Positions 26,321 through 33,736 of a stretch of DNA of 64,000 nucleotides are shown in pieces. The DNA is from Paenibacillus spongiae (lineage in GTDB: Bacteria > Bacillota > Bacilli > Paenibacillales > Paenibacillaceae). A model generated the notes under the pieces. It was given only the letters and a program-made list of their open reading frames with translations, had not been told where the DNA came from and did no database searches. Position numbers and translations under genes: made by a program. The DNA lies in NCBI RefSeq assembly GCF_024734895.1, contig NZ_CP091430.1, positions 6,218,501-6,282,500 on the forward strand, read 5' to 3'. Position 1 is the first letter of the stretch, and every line of letters starts with the position of its first letter.

Positions 26321-27494
26321 GAATCGTCTCCTTATAAGCCGTACTCGAAGTAATATTAAGCGGAATAACTGCTTGTATCTTTAAACCATTCGGTGAATTT
26401 GCGTAGAAAACGATGCTCCCTCCGGCAGATTTGCATCTTTCGATCATACCGTTTAGGCCAAATCCGAAATTCAAAGGTTTCTCGCCGCTGAAATAACCGT
26501 CATCCGTAATAAGGAGCATTACATGTTCATTCTCTTCTTCCACTACAATGTTAACCTGTTTCGCATCAGCATGCTTGAGGATATTGGTTAACGCTTCTTG
26601 CAAGATTCTGTAGAGAATTACACTGCATTCAACCGGCCACTCACCGATAGGTCCGATTTCTTTATATTGTATCTGTACCATAGAATTGGCTTCGATTTGA
26701 GAGACGAGGCCTTTCAGCGCGATCGGACCCAGGCCCTTCTCATCGTCCGACCATTCCTTTACTGCAAGCCTTACCTCATCCATCCCTTTCCTAGCAACCT
26801 TCAGAATCTCGTCTACGCTGTTCGCCGCCCCAGCCGGATCCTGCGGAATCATCAGCTTCAATGCTTGAAGTTGAACAATAAGCGAGGTCATTTGATGTCC
26901 AAACCCGTCATGAATGTCGCGTGCCAATCTCGTACGCTCCGTCAGCGCAGCATAGCCCATCGCCTGAACAGATGTTTGCTGCAATTCGGAATATGCCGTA
27001 TTCAGTTGTTCCAGTTGCTTTCGGTTCGTTCGATGCGCTTCGCGAAGCAAGCATTGATTTCTGACCGCGATATACATTAGGACAGCTGCAATTAGAGCGC
27101 CATATGAGACCTTGTCGACCAGCATCATTGCAAAAATGAGGCAAACAGTGAAGACGGCGAGAGTAACGGTCGAGCGATTCCATTTCGGATCGGCCACACC
27201 CAGCATATACAGCAACGGCCAGAAAATGCGGTGATCAGGGTAATCGGAATGAACGATGCGAATGATGAGGGTTATGCCAGCAAGAATGCAAACCGCAAGG
27301 ACGTACCTCTTAGCATTCCACCATCCTTTAGGTGCTGCCGCCATCCATATGTAACAAGCCGCGAAGGCAGCGTAAACGATAAGTACGTGGATATGCAGAA
27401 ACGGATACTCTGGCATGATCAATATGAAAAAGGCAACGATAAAGATAGTATGCGCGGCGCGGGCGTTAAAGTGCTGAAATATGTTTTTATTCAT
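26280..27494 (-). CDS. Sensor histidine kinase (HisKA_3 type)
   Basis: 404 residues. About five or six N-terminal membrane helices (~10-150) with almost no external domain, then a coiled-coil, then the HisKA_3 box TRLARDIHDGFGHQMTSL with the phospho-His near 202, and a HATPase domain with LQEALTNILKHADAKQ and GFGLNGMIERC. The intramembrane-sensing layout is that of DesK/LiaS-like kinases responding to the membrane or to peptides. It is the first gene of an operon with the NarL-type regulator. Confidence 0.9.
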   Translation of the reverse strand: MNKNIFQHFNARAAHTIFIVAFFILIMPEYPFLHIHVLIVYAAFAACYIWMAAAPKGWWNAKRYVLAVCILAGITLIIRIVHSDYPDHRIFWPLLYMLGVADPKWNRSTVTLAVFTVCLIFAMMLVDKVSYGALIAAVLMYIAVRNQCLLREAHRTNRKQLEQLNTAYSELQQTSVQAMGYAALTERTRLARDIHDGFGHQMTSLIVQLQALKLMIPQDPAGAANSVDEILKVARKGMDEVRLAVKEWSDDEKGLGPIALKGLVSQIEANSMVQIQYKEIGPIGEWPVECSVILYRILQEALTNILKHADAKQVNIVVEEENEHVMLLITDDGYFSGEKPLNFGFGLNGMIERCKSAGGSIVFYANSPNGLKIQAVIPLNITSSTAYKETIHANRENDSNRTGR

Positions 27495-27659
27495 TTTTCA
27501 ATCCTTCATTCGGGTGGTTTACTTCATCATAACAGATGAATCCGTCTTGCTCATCAATCGATCGATATAGACGCTAAATAAAAATCAACTGCAGATAGAC
27601 GTAAAAGGAATTGCATTGTGTTATTTTTGGTGTGCAAAAGAAAACGAGGAGTGATTGCC

Positions 27660-28109
27660 ATGGAATTGGCCAAAAAAGACGAAGATGTCAAAGAGAGAGG
27701 AAGATTGAAGGTAGTAGGCATACAATTGTTGAAACGATGGCCCTCATTGTTGGCGTTAGCTATGGCCGCAACAGGGTTCCCTGCTTCGACGGATCCCATG
27801 TCATTTATCCTGGTTCTCATCGCGCTTGTCTACCCGATTGCAGGCGCAATTCGCGGTCATCTCCGCGGGGTTCGTACCCTCTTGATACAGGCGGCCGCAT
27901 TACTGTTTTTCAGCATTATCGCGTTAGTGTCTCTGTATGTCGACAGAGAAACGGGACTGATCCTGCTTGCGGCAGGTTATATCGGCCATGCGGTCTGGGA
28001 CTTTGCTCATTTTCGGAGCAACAAGATCGTCTGGAGGTGGTATGCGGAATGGTGCACTATTTTGGATTTGTTTATTGCAGCCTTTCTACTCGCCCCGATA
28101 TTCATGTAA
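27660..28109 (+). CDS. Four-helix membrane protein, likely target of the divergent two-component system
   Basis: ATG 27660 with GAGGAGTG upstream; 149 residues. An N-terminal cytoplasmic tail of ~25 charged residues, then four membrane helices (SLLALAMAATGFPAS, ILVLIALVYPIAGAI, LLIQAAALLFFSIIALVSLY, ILDLFIAAFLLAPIF). No family named. Its divergent orientation from the kinase operon is typical of a regulated target gene. Confidence 0.7.
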   Translation: MELAKKDEDVKERGRLKVVGIQLLKRWPSLLALAMAATGFPASTDPMSFILVLIALVYPIAGAIRGHLRGVRTLLIQAAALLFFSIIALVSLYVDRETGLILLAAGYIGHAVWDFAHFRSNKIVWRWYAEWCTILDLFIAAFLLAPIFM

Positions 28110-28323
28110 CAAGCGGAGAGGATGCCTTTGCAATTGCATAAGATCCGATGGGGAGCGGCATTGAAATTTTTGACCATTACCATTGACCGCAGCATGATAA
28201 CCTGATGCATTGCGAATCCCCTGTGATGGACGATCCTGCGCGGTGACGAGACCATAATCAGCACAGTTACTCGCTCTTCTACCAGGAACTAACGAATTTG
28301 AAACAGAAAGGGAATGATTCTAG

Positions 28324-28824
28324 ATGGAATTGAAACGCTTGATGTACATGCTGCCGTGCCTACTCTTGCTCCTTGCCATGACCGCATGTGGTCAAGATCA
28401 AGAACAAACAGCTCTACTTTCTTCTACACCAGTCGAAGCCACATTCACGCTCGAACCGAGTCAACCTGCAGCCAGAGACAACGTTACTTTTGCGGTAACC
28501 GTTACCCAGGATGGTAAACCAGTGGATGACGCGAGCGAAGTCATATTTGAATGGTGGAAAGAGGGGCAAGAGCCTCATATGATGCTACCTGCTACTTTCC
28601 AAAACGATGGACTCTACATCGCCAAGCAGCCCATTACTGAACCGGGATCGTACTTCGTCTATTACCATGTGTCGGCACGTGATATCCACACCATGAAGAA
28701 GATCCCTTTTACGGTTACTGCCACGAAGGAACCATCCGCTTCCGCAACGACACAAGTTGAAACGCTTGCTGGCAGTCAACATGAGCAGAGTGGCACCCAT
28801 GATCATGGAACTACCCGCCACTAG
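28324..28824 (+). CDS. YtkA-like lipoprotein with His-rich tail
   Basis: 166 residues. Lipoprotein signal with lipobox AMTAC (~18-22). A YtkA/FixH-like beta-sandwich covers ~35-135 (VTFAVTVTQDGKPVDDASEV, PGSYFVYYHVSARDIHTMKK). The C-terminus is a metal-binding-looking SGTHDHGTTRH. YtkA-like proteins are extracytoplasmic and often sit near copper or cytochrome-oxidase genes, but none is adjacent here. It lies 210 bases after the membrane-protein gene and may share its promoter. Confidence 0.8.
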   Translation: MELKRLMYMLPCLLLLLAMTACGQDQEQTALLSSTPVEATFTLEPSQPAARDNVTFAVTVTQDGKPVDDASEVIFEWWKEGQEPHMMLPATFQNDGLYIAKQPITEPGSYFVYYHVSARDIHTMKKIPFTVTATKEPSASATTQVETLAGSQHEQSGTHDHGTTRH

Positions 28825-28905
28825 GATCTCTCCCTCGCTGCACAATTAAAGAAGTTATTAGTAGGTTTTGATAAAGATGAGATGAATTTCACTCTAGCGT
28901 CGCGA

Positions 28906-29118
28906 TCAGACGATCACACGGTAGTGAAGCTGAACAACGCCGCTGCGGAAGCGGCGCTCACCGAGCAGCTCGAGCCGCATGAGGAGGTTGTCCGGCAATA
29001 CTCATTCGCTTACCTCCACCCAAGAAGATCGGATTAAGAAGCAGATGACACTCGTCGATCAGTCCCGCGCTCATCGCCTGTCCGGCAAGCCCTCCAAGTA
29101 TTAGTTTCCAACGAGACC
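28906..29118 (-). pseudogene. C-terminal fragment of a DHFR/RibD-family gene, frameshifted
   Basis: The minus strand reads KLILGGLAGQAMSAGLIDEC and FLGGGKRM. After a frame change near 28998 it continues LPDNLLMRLELLGERRFRSG and ends VVQLHYRVIV, stop at 28906. This is the last third of the YwjB/YyaP-like DHFR family. The opposite strand is open here too, but that is a shadow. Confidence 0.75.
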
Positions 29119-29182
29119 AAGGCCTACCCCTCTGAATATGAACGAAGTAGCACCCGCTTTTATATTAACACATATTGGAAGT

Positions 29183-29274
29183 ATTCTTCCCGTTAGCGCA
29201 ACGAGGCTGCCGATCCATGCCGGCAGCCTCGTTCTGGTTGCTTATTGAGCTATAGTGTCCCGTTAGCGTAATGC
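29183..29274. repeat. HR repeat copy 8
   Basis: TTCCCGTTAGCGCAACG - GAGGCTGCCG...CGGCAGCCTC - TATTGAGCTATAGTGTCCCG TTAGCG. The hairpin has a 13-base perfect stem. Confidence 0.85.
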
Positions 29275-29288
29275 GTTACTGTTTTTCA

Positions 29289-29741
29289 TTATAGCGTTGA
29301 TAATCCATTGTTTGGATACCATCTCAAATTCTCATGCCGTATATTGTTGGTTATTGGGTAGCGGTATTCATAAAGTAGTTTGCCATTTTTATCAAATGCC
29401 TTCGGGTAAAGCCGGTCGAGTTGAACTGCTTCATCCCATGTAAATGTCATTGGATCTCCTATACTGGCTTCTTTTTTAACTCTGTTGCCTTCAGGCCCCG
29501 CCTCAAGGTACGAAACTTCTGGATCATCCACTAAAATACTTATCACCGTGGTTTTCTCGCTAGGATTATTAAGGGATACTCCACCGATTGTTTTAATCGG
29601 ATCATCTCGATGATAATGGTACACTGACATTCTTGATAGCCACAAAAAGCCAAGTGATTTTATACTAATTGCGGTTACTGGCTTTTCTGAAGAGTTGAAA
29701 ATATAAACTCCGCCCCAACTGTATTTTACTTCATCTAACAA
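29289..29741 (-). CDS. Hypothetical protein, probably missing its N-terminal anchor
   Basis: 150 codons. The frame is open upstream of the first Met codon (LSARANAFVPKDSVLLDEV...) to a TGA near 29790, without a start, RBS or signal sequence. The beginning therefore looks deleted. The rest is a soluble beta-rich domain (SWGGVYIFNSSEKPVTAISI, DPMTFTWDEAVQLDRLYP). Family unknown. Likely a 5'-truncated pseudogene. Confidence 0.5.
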   Translation of the reverse strand: MLDEVKYSWGGVYIFNSSEKPVTAISIKSLGFLWLSRMSVYHYHRDDPIKTIGGVSLNNPSEKTTVISILVDDPEVSYLEAGPEGNRVKKEASIGDPMTFTWDEAVQLDRLYPKAFDKNGKLLYEYRYPITNNIRHENLRWYPNNGLSTL

Positions 29742-29842
29742 AACAGAATCTTTCGGAACGAATGCATTTGCCCTCGCAGCACTTAACCGTCAAACCTATA
29801 ATCCACTCATATAACCCACGAAACACCGCCCCAGATCCCTAA

Positions 29843-29887
29843 TGCTTCCATTTTTACAGACGTGTAATATATAGATTTGTTGCGCTT
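29843..29887. repeat. Left flank of HR copy 9, duplicated at 32337
   Basis: TGCTTCCATTTTTACAGACG, TGTAATAT, GGATTTGTTGCGCTTAAC-like text recurs with few changes at 32337-32385, in front of another CTGCCCGTC. Confidence 0.7.
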
Positions 29888-29974
29888 AACTGCCCGTCAG
29901 CGCAATGAAAAATGGAGCAACTGAAAAGTGCAGACTGCTCCATGGTGCATTGAACTACCGTTCCCGTTAGTTCA
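29888..29974. repeat. HR repeat copy 9
   Basis: AACTGCCCGTCAGCGCAATG - TGGAGCAACTG...CAGACTGCTCCA - CATTGAACTACCGTTCCCGT TAG. The inner hairpin and the outer GCGCAATG/CATTGaaC arms both pair. Confidence 0.85.
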
Positions 29975-30044
29975 GTAATACTTGTTTCGTTGTCATGGTT
30001 TCATTGCTGTCTACTAAACCAAGTATTTACAGGTCAAAAGAAAC

Positions 30045-30878
30045 TTAGTTTAGTTTTTGTAGAAGCAAATTACTCTCTGTATGAATCAAGCGAAGCAGTC
30101 CAACTAGGTCATTCAACCGCTTCAATTGTGAAGCATATTCTCTTGAATTCTCTCGACGTTTGATCGCAATTGCCTCGCGAATAAGTCCATGCCAACGTTC
30201 GGGGAATTGTGTAAGGCCATACTCTCCGGCACCAATTTTACTGGTCACTTCATGTTCCCGAATTGTATAAAATTGCCGCAACATGCCGAGAGTGCACCAT
30301 TCAACTGCAAAGTCTAATTGTTCCAATGGCACTGAATGCTCCGTCATACCCGTCGAATCAAGGTTTTTTTCCAATCGGTCAATCCATCCGATCCAATAAG
30401 AATTCATATTATTAATAACGTATTTGATAAGTTCGTTAGATGATATCTCATAATTGAAGGACAATTGCTGGCCATACACACAGATGCCGTGTCTCTTAAG
30501 GATCCACCATGTGACCGGATTTAAATCCCCGTTTCCATCAGATTGCATTTTTTTATCGAAATAGGCGGGAACGAGTGGGATTTCTCCGACGGACTTTCCC
30601 ACATCCTCTTGTCGGATATAGGCTCCCATAATATCTAATCCAGAAAGCGTTTGTTCAACATCTTTGTGCGCTTCCGAAATCAATCGGATATCAGATGGAG
30701 TTAACGTGCGATTAACAAATACAAGAAAGTCTATATCGCTTGAGCCCTCAATAAAAGCATTTAGAGCAGTCGAGCCATAAACATAAACAGATACAACGGT
30801 ATCTGGGATGCGGAATTGTAGCGATTCGCATAACTTCCGCATAGATTTATCAACAACTTCTGGTATTATTGTAGCCAT
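30045..30878 (-). CDS. Aminoglycoside-type nucleotidyltransferase (ANT/DUF4111-like)
   Basis: 277 residues. The nucleotidyltransferase motif VYGSTALNAFIEGSSDIDFL (residues ~32-51) supplies the Gly-Ser and paired Asp residues that bind two Mg ions. The C-terminal helical half, with LEQLDFAVEWCTLGMLRQFY, resembles the DUF4111 domain of ANT(3'')/ANT(9) spectinomycin-streptomycin adenylyltransferases. Such enzymes transfer AMP from ATP to the drug. Sequence alone does not show the substrate. It is flanked on both sides by HR units. Confidence 0.8.
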   Translation of the reverse strand: MATIIPEVVDKSMRKLCESLQFRIPDTVVSVYVYGSTALNAFIEGSSDIDFLVFVNRTLTPSDIRLISEAHKDVEQTLSGLDIMGAYIRQEDVGKSVGEIPLVPAYFDKKMQSDGNGDLNPVTWWILKRHGICVYGQQLSFNYEISSNELIKYVINNMNSYWIGWIDRLEKNLDSTGMTEHSVPLEQLDFAVEWCTLGMLRQFYTIREHEVTSKIGAGEYGLTQFPERWHGLIREAIAIKRRENSREYASQLKRLNDLVGLLRLIHTESNLLLQKLN

Positions 30879-31026
30879 TCTGATATCCCACCTTCTTAAT
30901 ATGAATATGGTTATTCGCTTTAGAATAGTTGTAGGATAGAATAAGGAACTTACCCCGCTTATGATAAACGTATTATATTATTCTAAAAAGAGAAAATTCC
31001 CTAAATCTTTTTTCTAATTTTATATA

Positions 31027-31112
31027 AACTATCCTGCCCGTCAACGATCTGGAGCAGGTCACCGTGGCTCCTGCTCCGATCATAACTCATTTCACTATCG
31101 TCTCCGTTAGTG
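31027..31112. repeat. HR repeat copy 10
   Basis: ACTATCCTGCCCGTCAACGA - GGAGCAGGTCACC...CCTGCTCC - TTTCACTATCGTCTCCGTTA G. Confidence 0.8.
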
Positions 31113-31325
31113 AGTGTCTTCGTCGCTTTTGTACTCCAAAATATCACCCGGCTGACAATCCAAAGTCTCACATATCGCTTCTAATGTTGAAAAACGAACC
31201 GCTTTTGCTTTCCCATTTTTCAGAATGGAAAGATTCGCTATAGTAATTCCAACCCTCTCCGAAAGTTCTGTTACTCTCATTTTCCTTTTTGCCAACATCA
31301 CATCAACATTGATGATAATCGCCAT
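31107..31325 (-). CDS. XRE-family helix-turn-helix regulator (YozG-like)
   Basis: 72 residues from ATG 31325, with GAGGTGA 5 bases upstream. Helix-turn-helix: KRKMRVTELSERVGITIANL then SILKNGKAKAVRFSTLEAIC. It lies 10 bases after the DUF2975 gene. This DUF2975-XRE pair (YoaS-YozG type) is a recurrent two-gene unit in Firmicutes. The stop overlaps the end of an HR unit. Confidence 0.88.
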   Translation of the reverse strand: MAIIINVDVMLAKRKMRVTELSERVGITIANLSILKNGKAKAVRFSTLEAICETLDCQPGDILEYKSDEDTH

Positions 31326-31335
31326 GATATTCACC

Positions 31336-31818
31336 TCAGATCGTTAAATCATTTTCTGATTTTATATGAATAGCTTCTTGTAAAAGTCTTTGGAGAACAG
31401 CAGCAAAAACGGCGATCACCATAGAGGCGAAAATAATGGTCAATCCGATTGGTATGAAACTTGGAGGGTCAACTCTCTTCGCCATGAGATAGTAGAGTGG
31501 CATACCTAGCAGGTACAAGGTACTGATTGTGATGGCACAGTATTTTATATTCTTTAAAGCCTTTACGGATAATTCCGAGAAAGCTTGGTTCTTATCAATA
31601 TAGCTTAAAAGTTTAAAAGCTTGATACAGAGCAAAGTAAAAAGGTATCGCTGCCGCGTACATATCGATTAAAACGAGAGATTTCATATAAGCAATATCTG
31701 GATACATTTCTCCAGCAAAATTCCCGATCTTAGGCACCAAAAATATGCACAATGCAAGAACTGGGATTCCAATAAGAATATCAGCCATCTTCAAAAAGAG
31801 TGTTGTTCCCCGTTTCAT
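31336..31818 (-). CDS. DUF2975-type membrane protein (YoaS-like)
   Basis: 160 residues from ATG 31818, with GAGGTG upstream. Four membrane helices (LKMADILIGIPVLALCIFLV, IDMYAAAIPFYFALYQAF, YCAITISTLYLLGMPLYYLM, IPIGLTIIFASMVIAVFAAV). Forms a unit with the small XRE regulator just downstream; the pair may work as a membrane-tethered switch. The 31819-31980 stretch upstream is AT-rich and should hold the promoter. Confidence 0.8.
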   Translation of the reverse strand: MKRGTTLFLKMADILIGIPVLALCIFLVPKIGNFAGEMYPDIAYMKSLVLIDMYAAAIPFYFALYQAFKLLSYIDKNQAFSELSVKALKNIKYCAITISTLYLLGMPLYYLMAKRVDPPSFIPIGLTIIFASMVIAVFAAVLQRLLQEAIHIKSENDLTI

Positions 31819-31983
31819 AAAGAGCACCTCGCTAATTTAATTATAAAATAACTTTAACACACAATTTATTGTTTTATAATAAATTCGTATCGATTTTTAT
31901 TATATTGTTATTGTTAGTGGAATATCCTTTTTATTTTAAGCAAAAAAAATAAAAAGCATTTCCCATTACAAAGAAATGCTCTT

Positions 31984-32093
31984 ACTGTGACATGCTCCCA
32001 CCACTTATAGAAGTGGGGGCTTCCCAGGACATACCTAATAACTTAGATATCATTACTGGGCTATCTCCGCCTGCCCGGCGGTTCTCTATTCAT
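31984..32093 (-). mobile_element. Right end of an IS200/IS605-type element (possible omega-RNA region)
   Basis: CCCACCACTTATAGAAGTGG GGGC is the imperfect hairpin typical of IS605 right ends. It lies just downstream of a TnpB remnant, where the guide RNA of TnpB is normally encoded. Confidence 0.65.
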
Positions 32094-32332
32094 CTATGTC
32101 ATGCCTAGCATTCTAATCCCTTCGGCCCGTATGTTTCCTGCAGCATTTTCATCCCTCTGATGGGGGGCACCACAACCCTCACAGAACCCAAACTCGATCC
32201 TTAAGTGTCAGTTCCGTGTTGATCGTACCACACGTTCTGCAAAGCTTGCTCGAAGGATACCATTTATCGATCCGAACAAGCGACTTACCACGTTCGGCCA
32301 GTTTATACCCAAGGAACGCTCTGAACCCGGGT
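32094..32332 (-). pseudogene. tnpB: TnpB C-terminal remnant, frameshifted
   Basis: The minus strand reads FLGYKLAERGKSLVRIDKWY, PSSKLCRTCGTINTELTLKD, then after a one-base shift EFGFCEGCGAPHQRDENAA and ends RMLGMT, stop at 32094. These are the zinc ribbon (CxxC...CxxC) and the third RuvC-like acidic segment (RDENAA) of TnpB. The N-terminal ~300 residues are gone. TnpB is an RNA-guided nuclease of IS200/IS605 elements; this one is dead. Confidence 0.85.
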
Positions 32333-32336
32333 TCCT

Positions 32337-32395
32337 GATACTTCCATTTTTACAGATGTGTAATATACGGATTTGTTGCGCTTAACTGCCCGTCC
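32337..32395. repeat. Orphan HR left flank ending in CTGCCCGTC
   Basis: Nearly the same ~60 bases as 29843-29898, cut right after CTGCCCGTC at 32394. What follows (CCTCGGTTTTAAGGG...) is unrelated. The break is at the same place in the motif where IS110 elements insert. Confidence 0.6.
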
Positions 32396-32769
32396 CTCGG
32401 TTTTAAGGGTTTATCTCACATATACTCACTCATTCGCAGGATTTCATCACCTTAGTTTAGGTCAATCTCAGGAAGCAACGCAGATGATACCGGTTGAGGT
32501 GGTGTGCTGGGTATGCAGGAATAGAGGAACTATCAGGAATATTCCCCAGGTCGTTTCTACTGCACGCATACTTCACAAATCCCTTGGAGGTTCACCCTCC
32601 CAAATCTCTACGGGTCATTGCCCTTACATTCCTTCGTTATACCTGTCCAAGGTGTGGAGACCGATGGCGTTTAGCAGATGGGTCGTAGCCCTTATGGAGA
32701 ACGAACTCGGTCCTCGTGCTTTCTTTGTGAAATCCCGCGAATGAGTCAATATACGTGATGTTTCTTAAC
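32396..32769. other. Unassigned stretch next to an IS110 remnant
   Basis: Contains a plus-strand open frame (32494-32688) ending YTCPRCGDRWRLADGS, without a good RBS. It could be the 3' non-coding end of the IS110 remnant at 32770 or other debris. Confidence 0.3.
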
Positions 32770-33375
32770 TTAAGCTGCTTCTGTCCAGTTCAGGACAGTC
32801 TTCTCTGGTGTAAACGTTTCTTCTCGCTGAACAATTCCAACTAGAATTCGTGCCAACTTCCCAATTAACTTAAATATGGATTGCTGCTTTTTCATCTTCT
32901 TTTCTTGCACATTATACTCATGTAGATGGCGGAAGACAGGATTATTCCAAACGAGCTGGACGGTCGCGAGATAAAGATATTCTCGCAAGGCAGAGTCGCC
33001 TCGTTTCGAAAGAACAATTTGTCCTTTTCGCTTTCCAGACATGCTTTCAGCCAAATTCAGGCCAGCCTTCCGTAATACCTGACGTCCATGCGCATACTGC
33101 CTTAAATCTCCTGTACCAGCGAGTATAGCCGCTGTAAAGATCTTTCCGAGACCCTTTATGGTACGGAGTTGTTCCGCCATTGGAACCTCAGAAAGCAGAG
33201 CTTCGATGTCCTTTTCAATCTGCTCAAGCATGGTGGTAATTCGTTCATATTCTTCAATGAGCCGTTTCAAATCTGTCTTTGCTTCTTCTACAACAGTTCG
33301 ATCTCCTACACTGCATTTTGCATGAGCTATGAGCTGTGCGGCCTTCTCGATCCCTGTAGAACCCTCAGCACGCTT
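32770..33375 (-). pseudogene. IS110-family transposase, C-terminal half
   Basis: The frame EGSTGIEKAAQLIAHAKC, through MAEQLRTIKGLGKIFTAAIL, to LRKAGLNLAESMSGKRKGQI and KLIGKLARILVGIVQREETF covers the coiled linker and the Transposase_20 domain. The catalytic DEDD N-terminal half is missing. It differs from the element at 61372 and fits the same transposase family as the N-terminal fragment at 57427. Confidence 0.85.
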
Positions 33376-33497
33376 TTCTTAAGCTCTACAGGAATGTTTA
33401 GTGTAATGGGCTAACTTTGTTATGACTCATTCTAAAAGGACAGGAATCATGAAGGAAAAAAATATTGTTCCAATATCAATCCATTACTTGGAAGTTG

Positions 33498-33591
33498 CTT
33501 TATCCTGCCGTTGGCTCAATCGACGAGGGGGGCGTGAAAAGAATCCGCCGCGACGGATCCTTTTGCTGTTTTATTGAACTATCGTTCCCGT
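33498..33591. repeat. HR repeat copy 11, occupied by a solo IS end
   Basis: TTATCCTGCCGTTGGCTCAA - AAAAGAATCCGCCGCGACGG ATCCTTTT - TTATTGAACTATCGTTCCCG T, then the IS left end. The sequence left of it (CAATCCATTACTTGGAAGTT) also occurs before copy 12 at 37490. Confidence 0.85.
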
Positions 33592-33736
33592 CGTATTATG
33601 AGGTCAGCCAGTTTTTACTGGTTGACCACTTTTGTTTTGGTGGTGTATTTGTCGTGGACGGGGCAGATCGGTTGTTCCCCTGGGTCTAAAACCCGTCGCT
33701 AAAACTGATCGCCCCCTACTTGTAGAAACCATGTTT
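33592..33736 (+). mobile_element. Solo left end of an IS110-type element (bridge-RNA part)
   Basis: It starts CGTATTATGAGGTCAGCCAG like the element at 61372. It keeps the CCAGT-TTTT-ACTGG hairpin and the CCCCCTACTTGTAGAAA end, but has no transposase and no right end. The middle differs at the putative target-guide position (33674-33681). It is joined directly to the stop codon of the M28 peptidase gene. Confidence 0.75.

Noticed and set aside
28862..29035. Plus-strand open frame in line with the YtkA-like lipoprotein stop (possible readthrough extension)
   Set aside because: The minus strand of the same stretch encodes a clear DHFR/RibD-family C-terminus with one frameshift, so the plus frame is a shadow.
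32494..32688. Small zinc-ribbon-like open frame (CPRCGDRW)
   Set aside because: No RBS, only one CxxC pair, and it lies in IS debris; not enough to call a gene.
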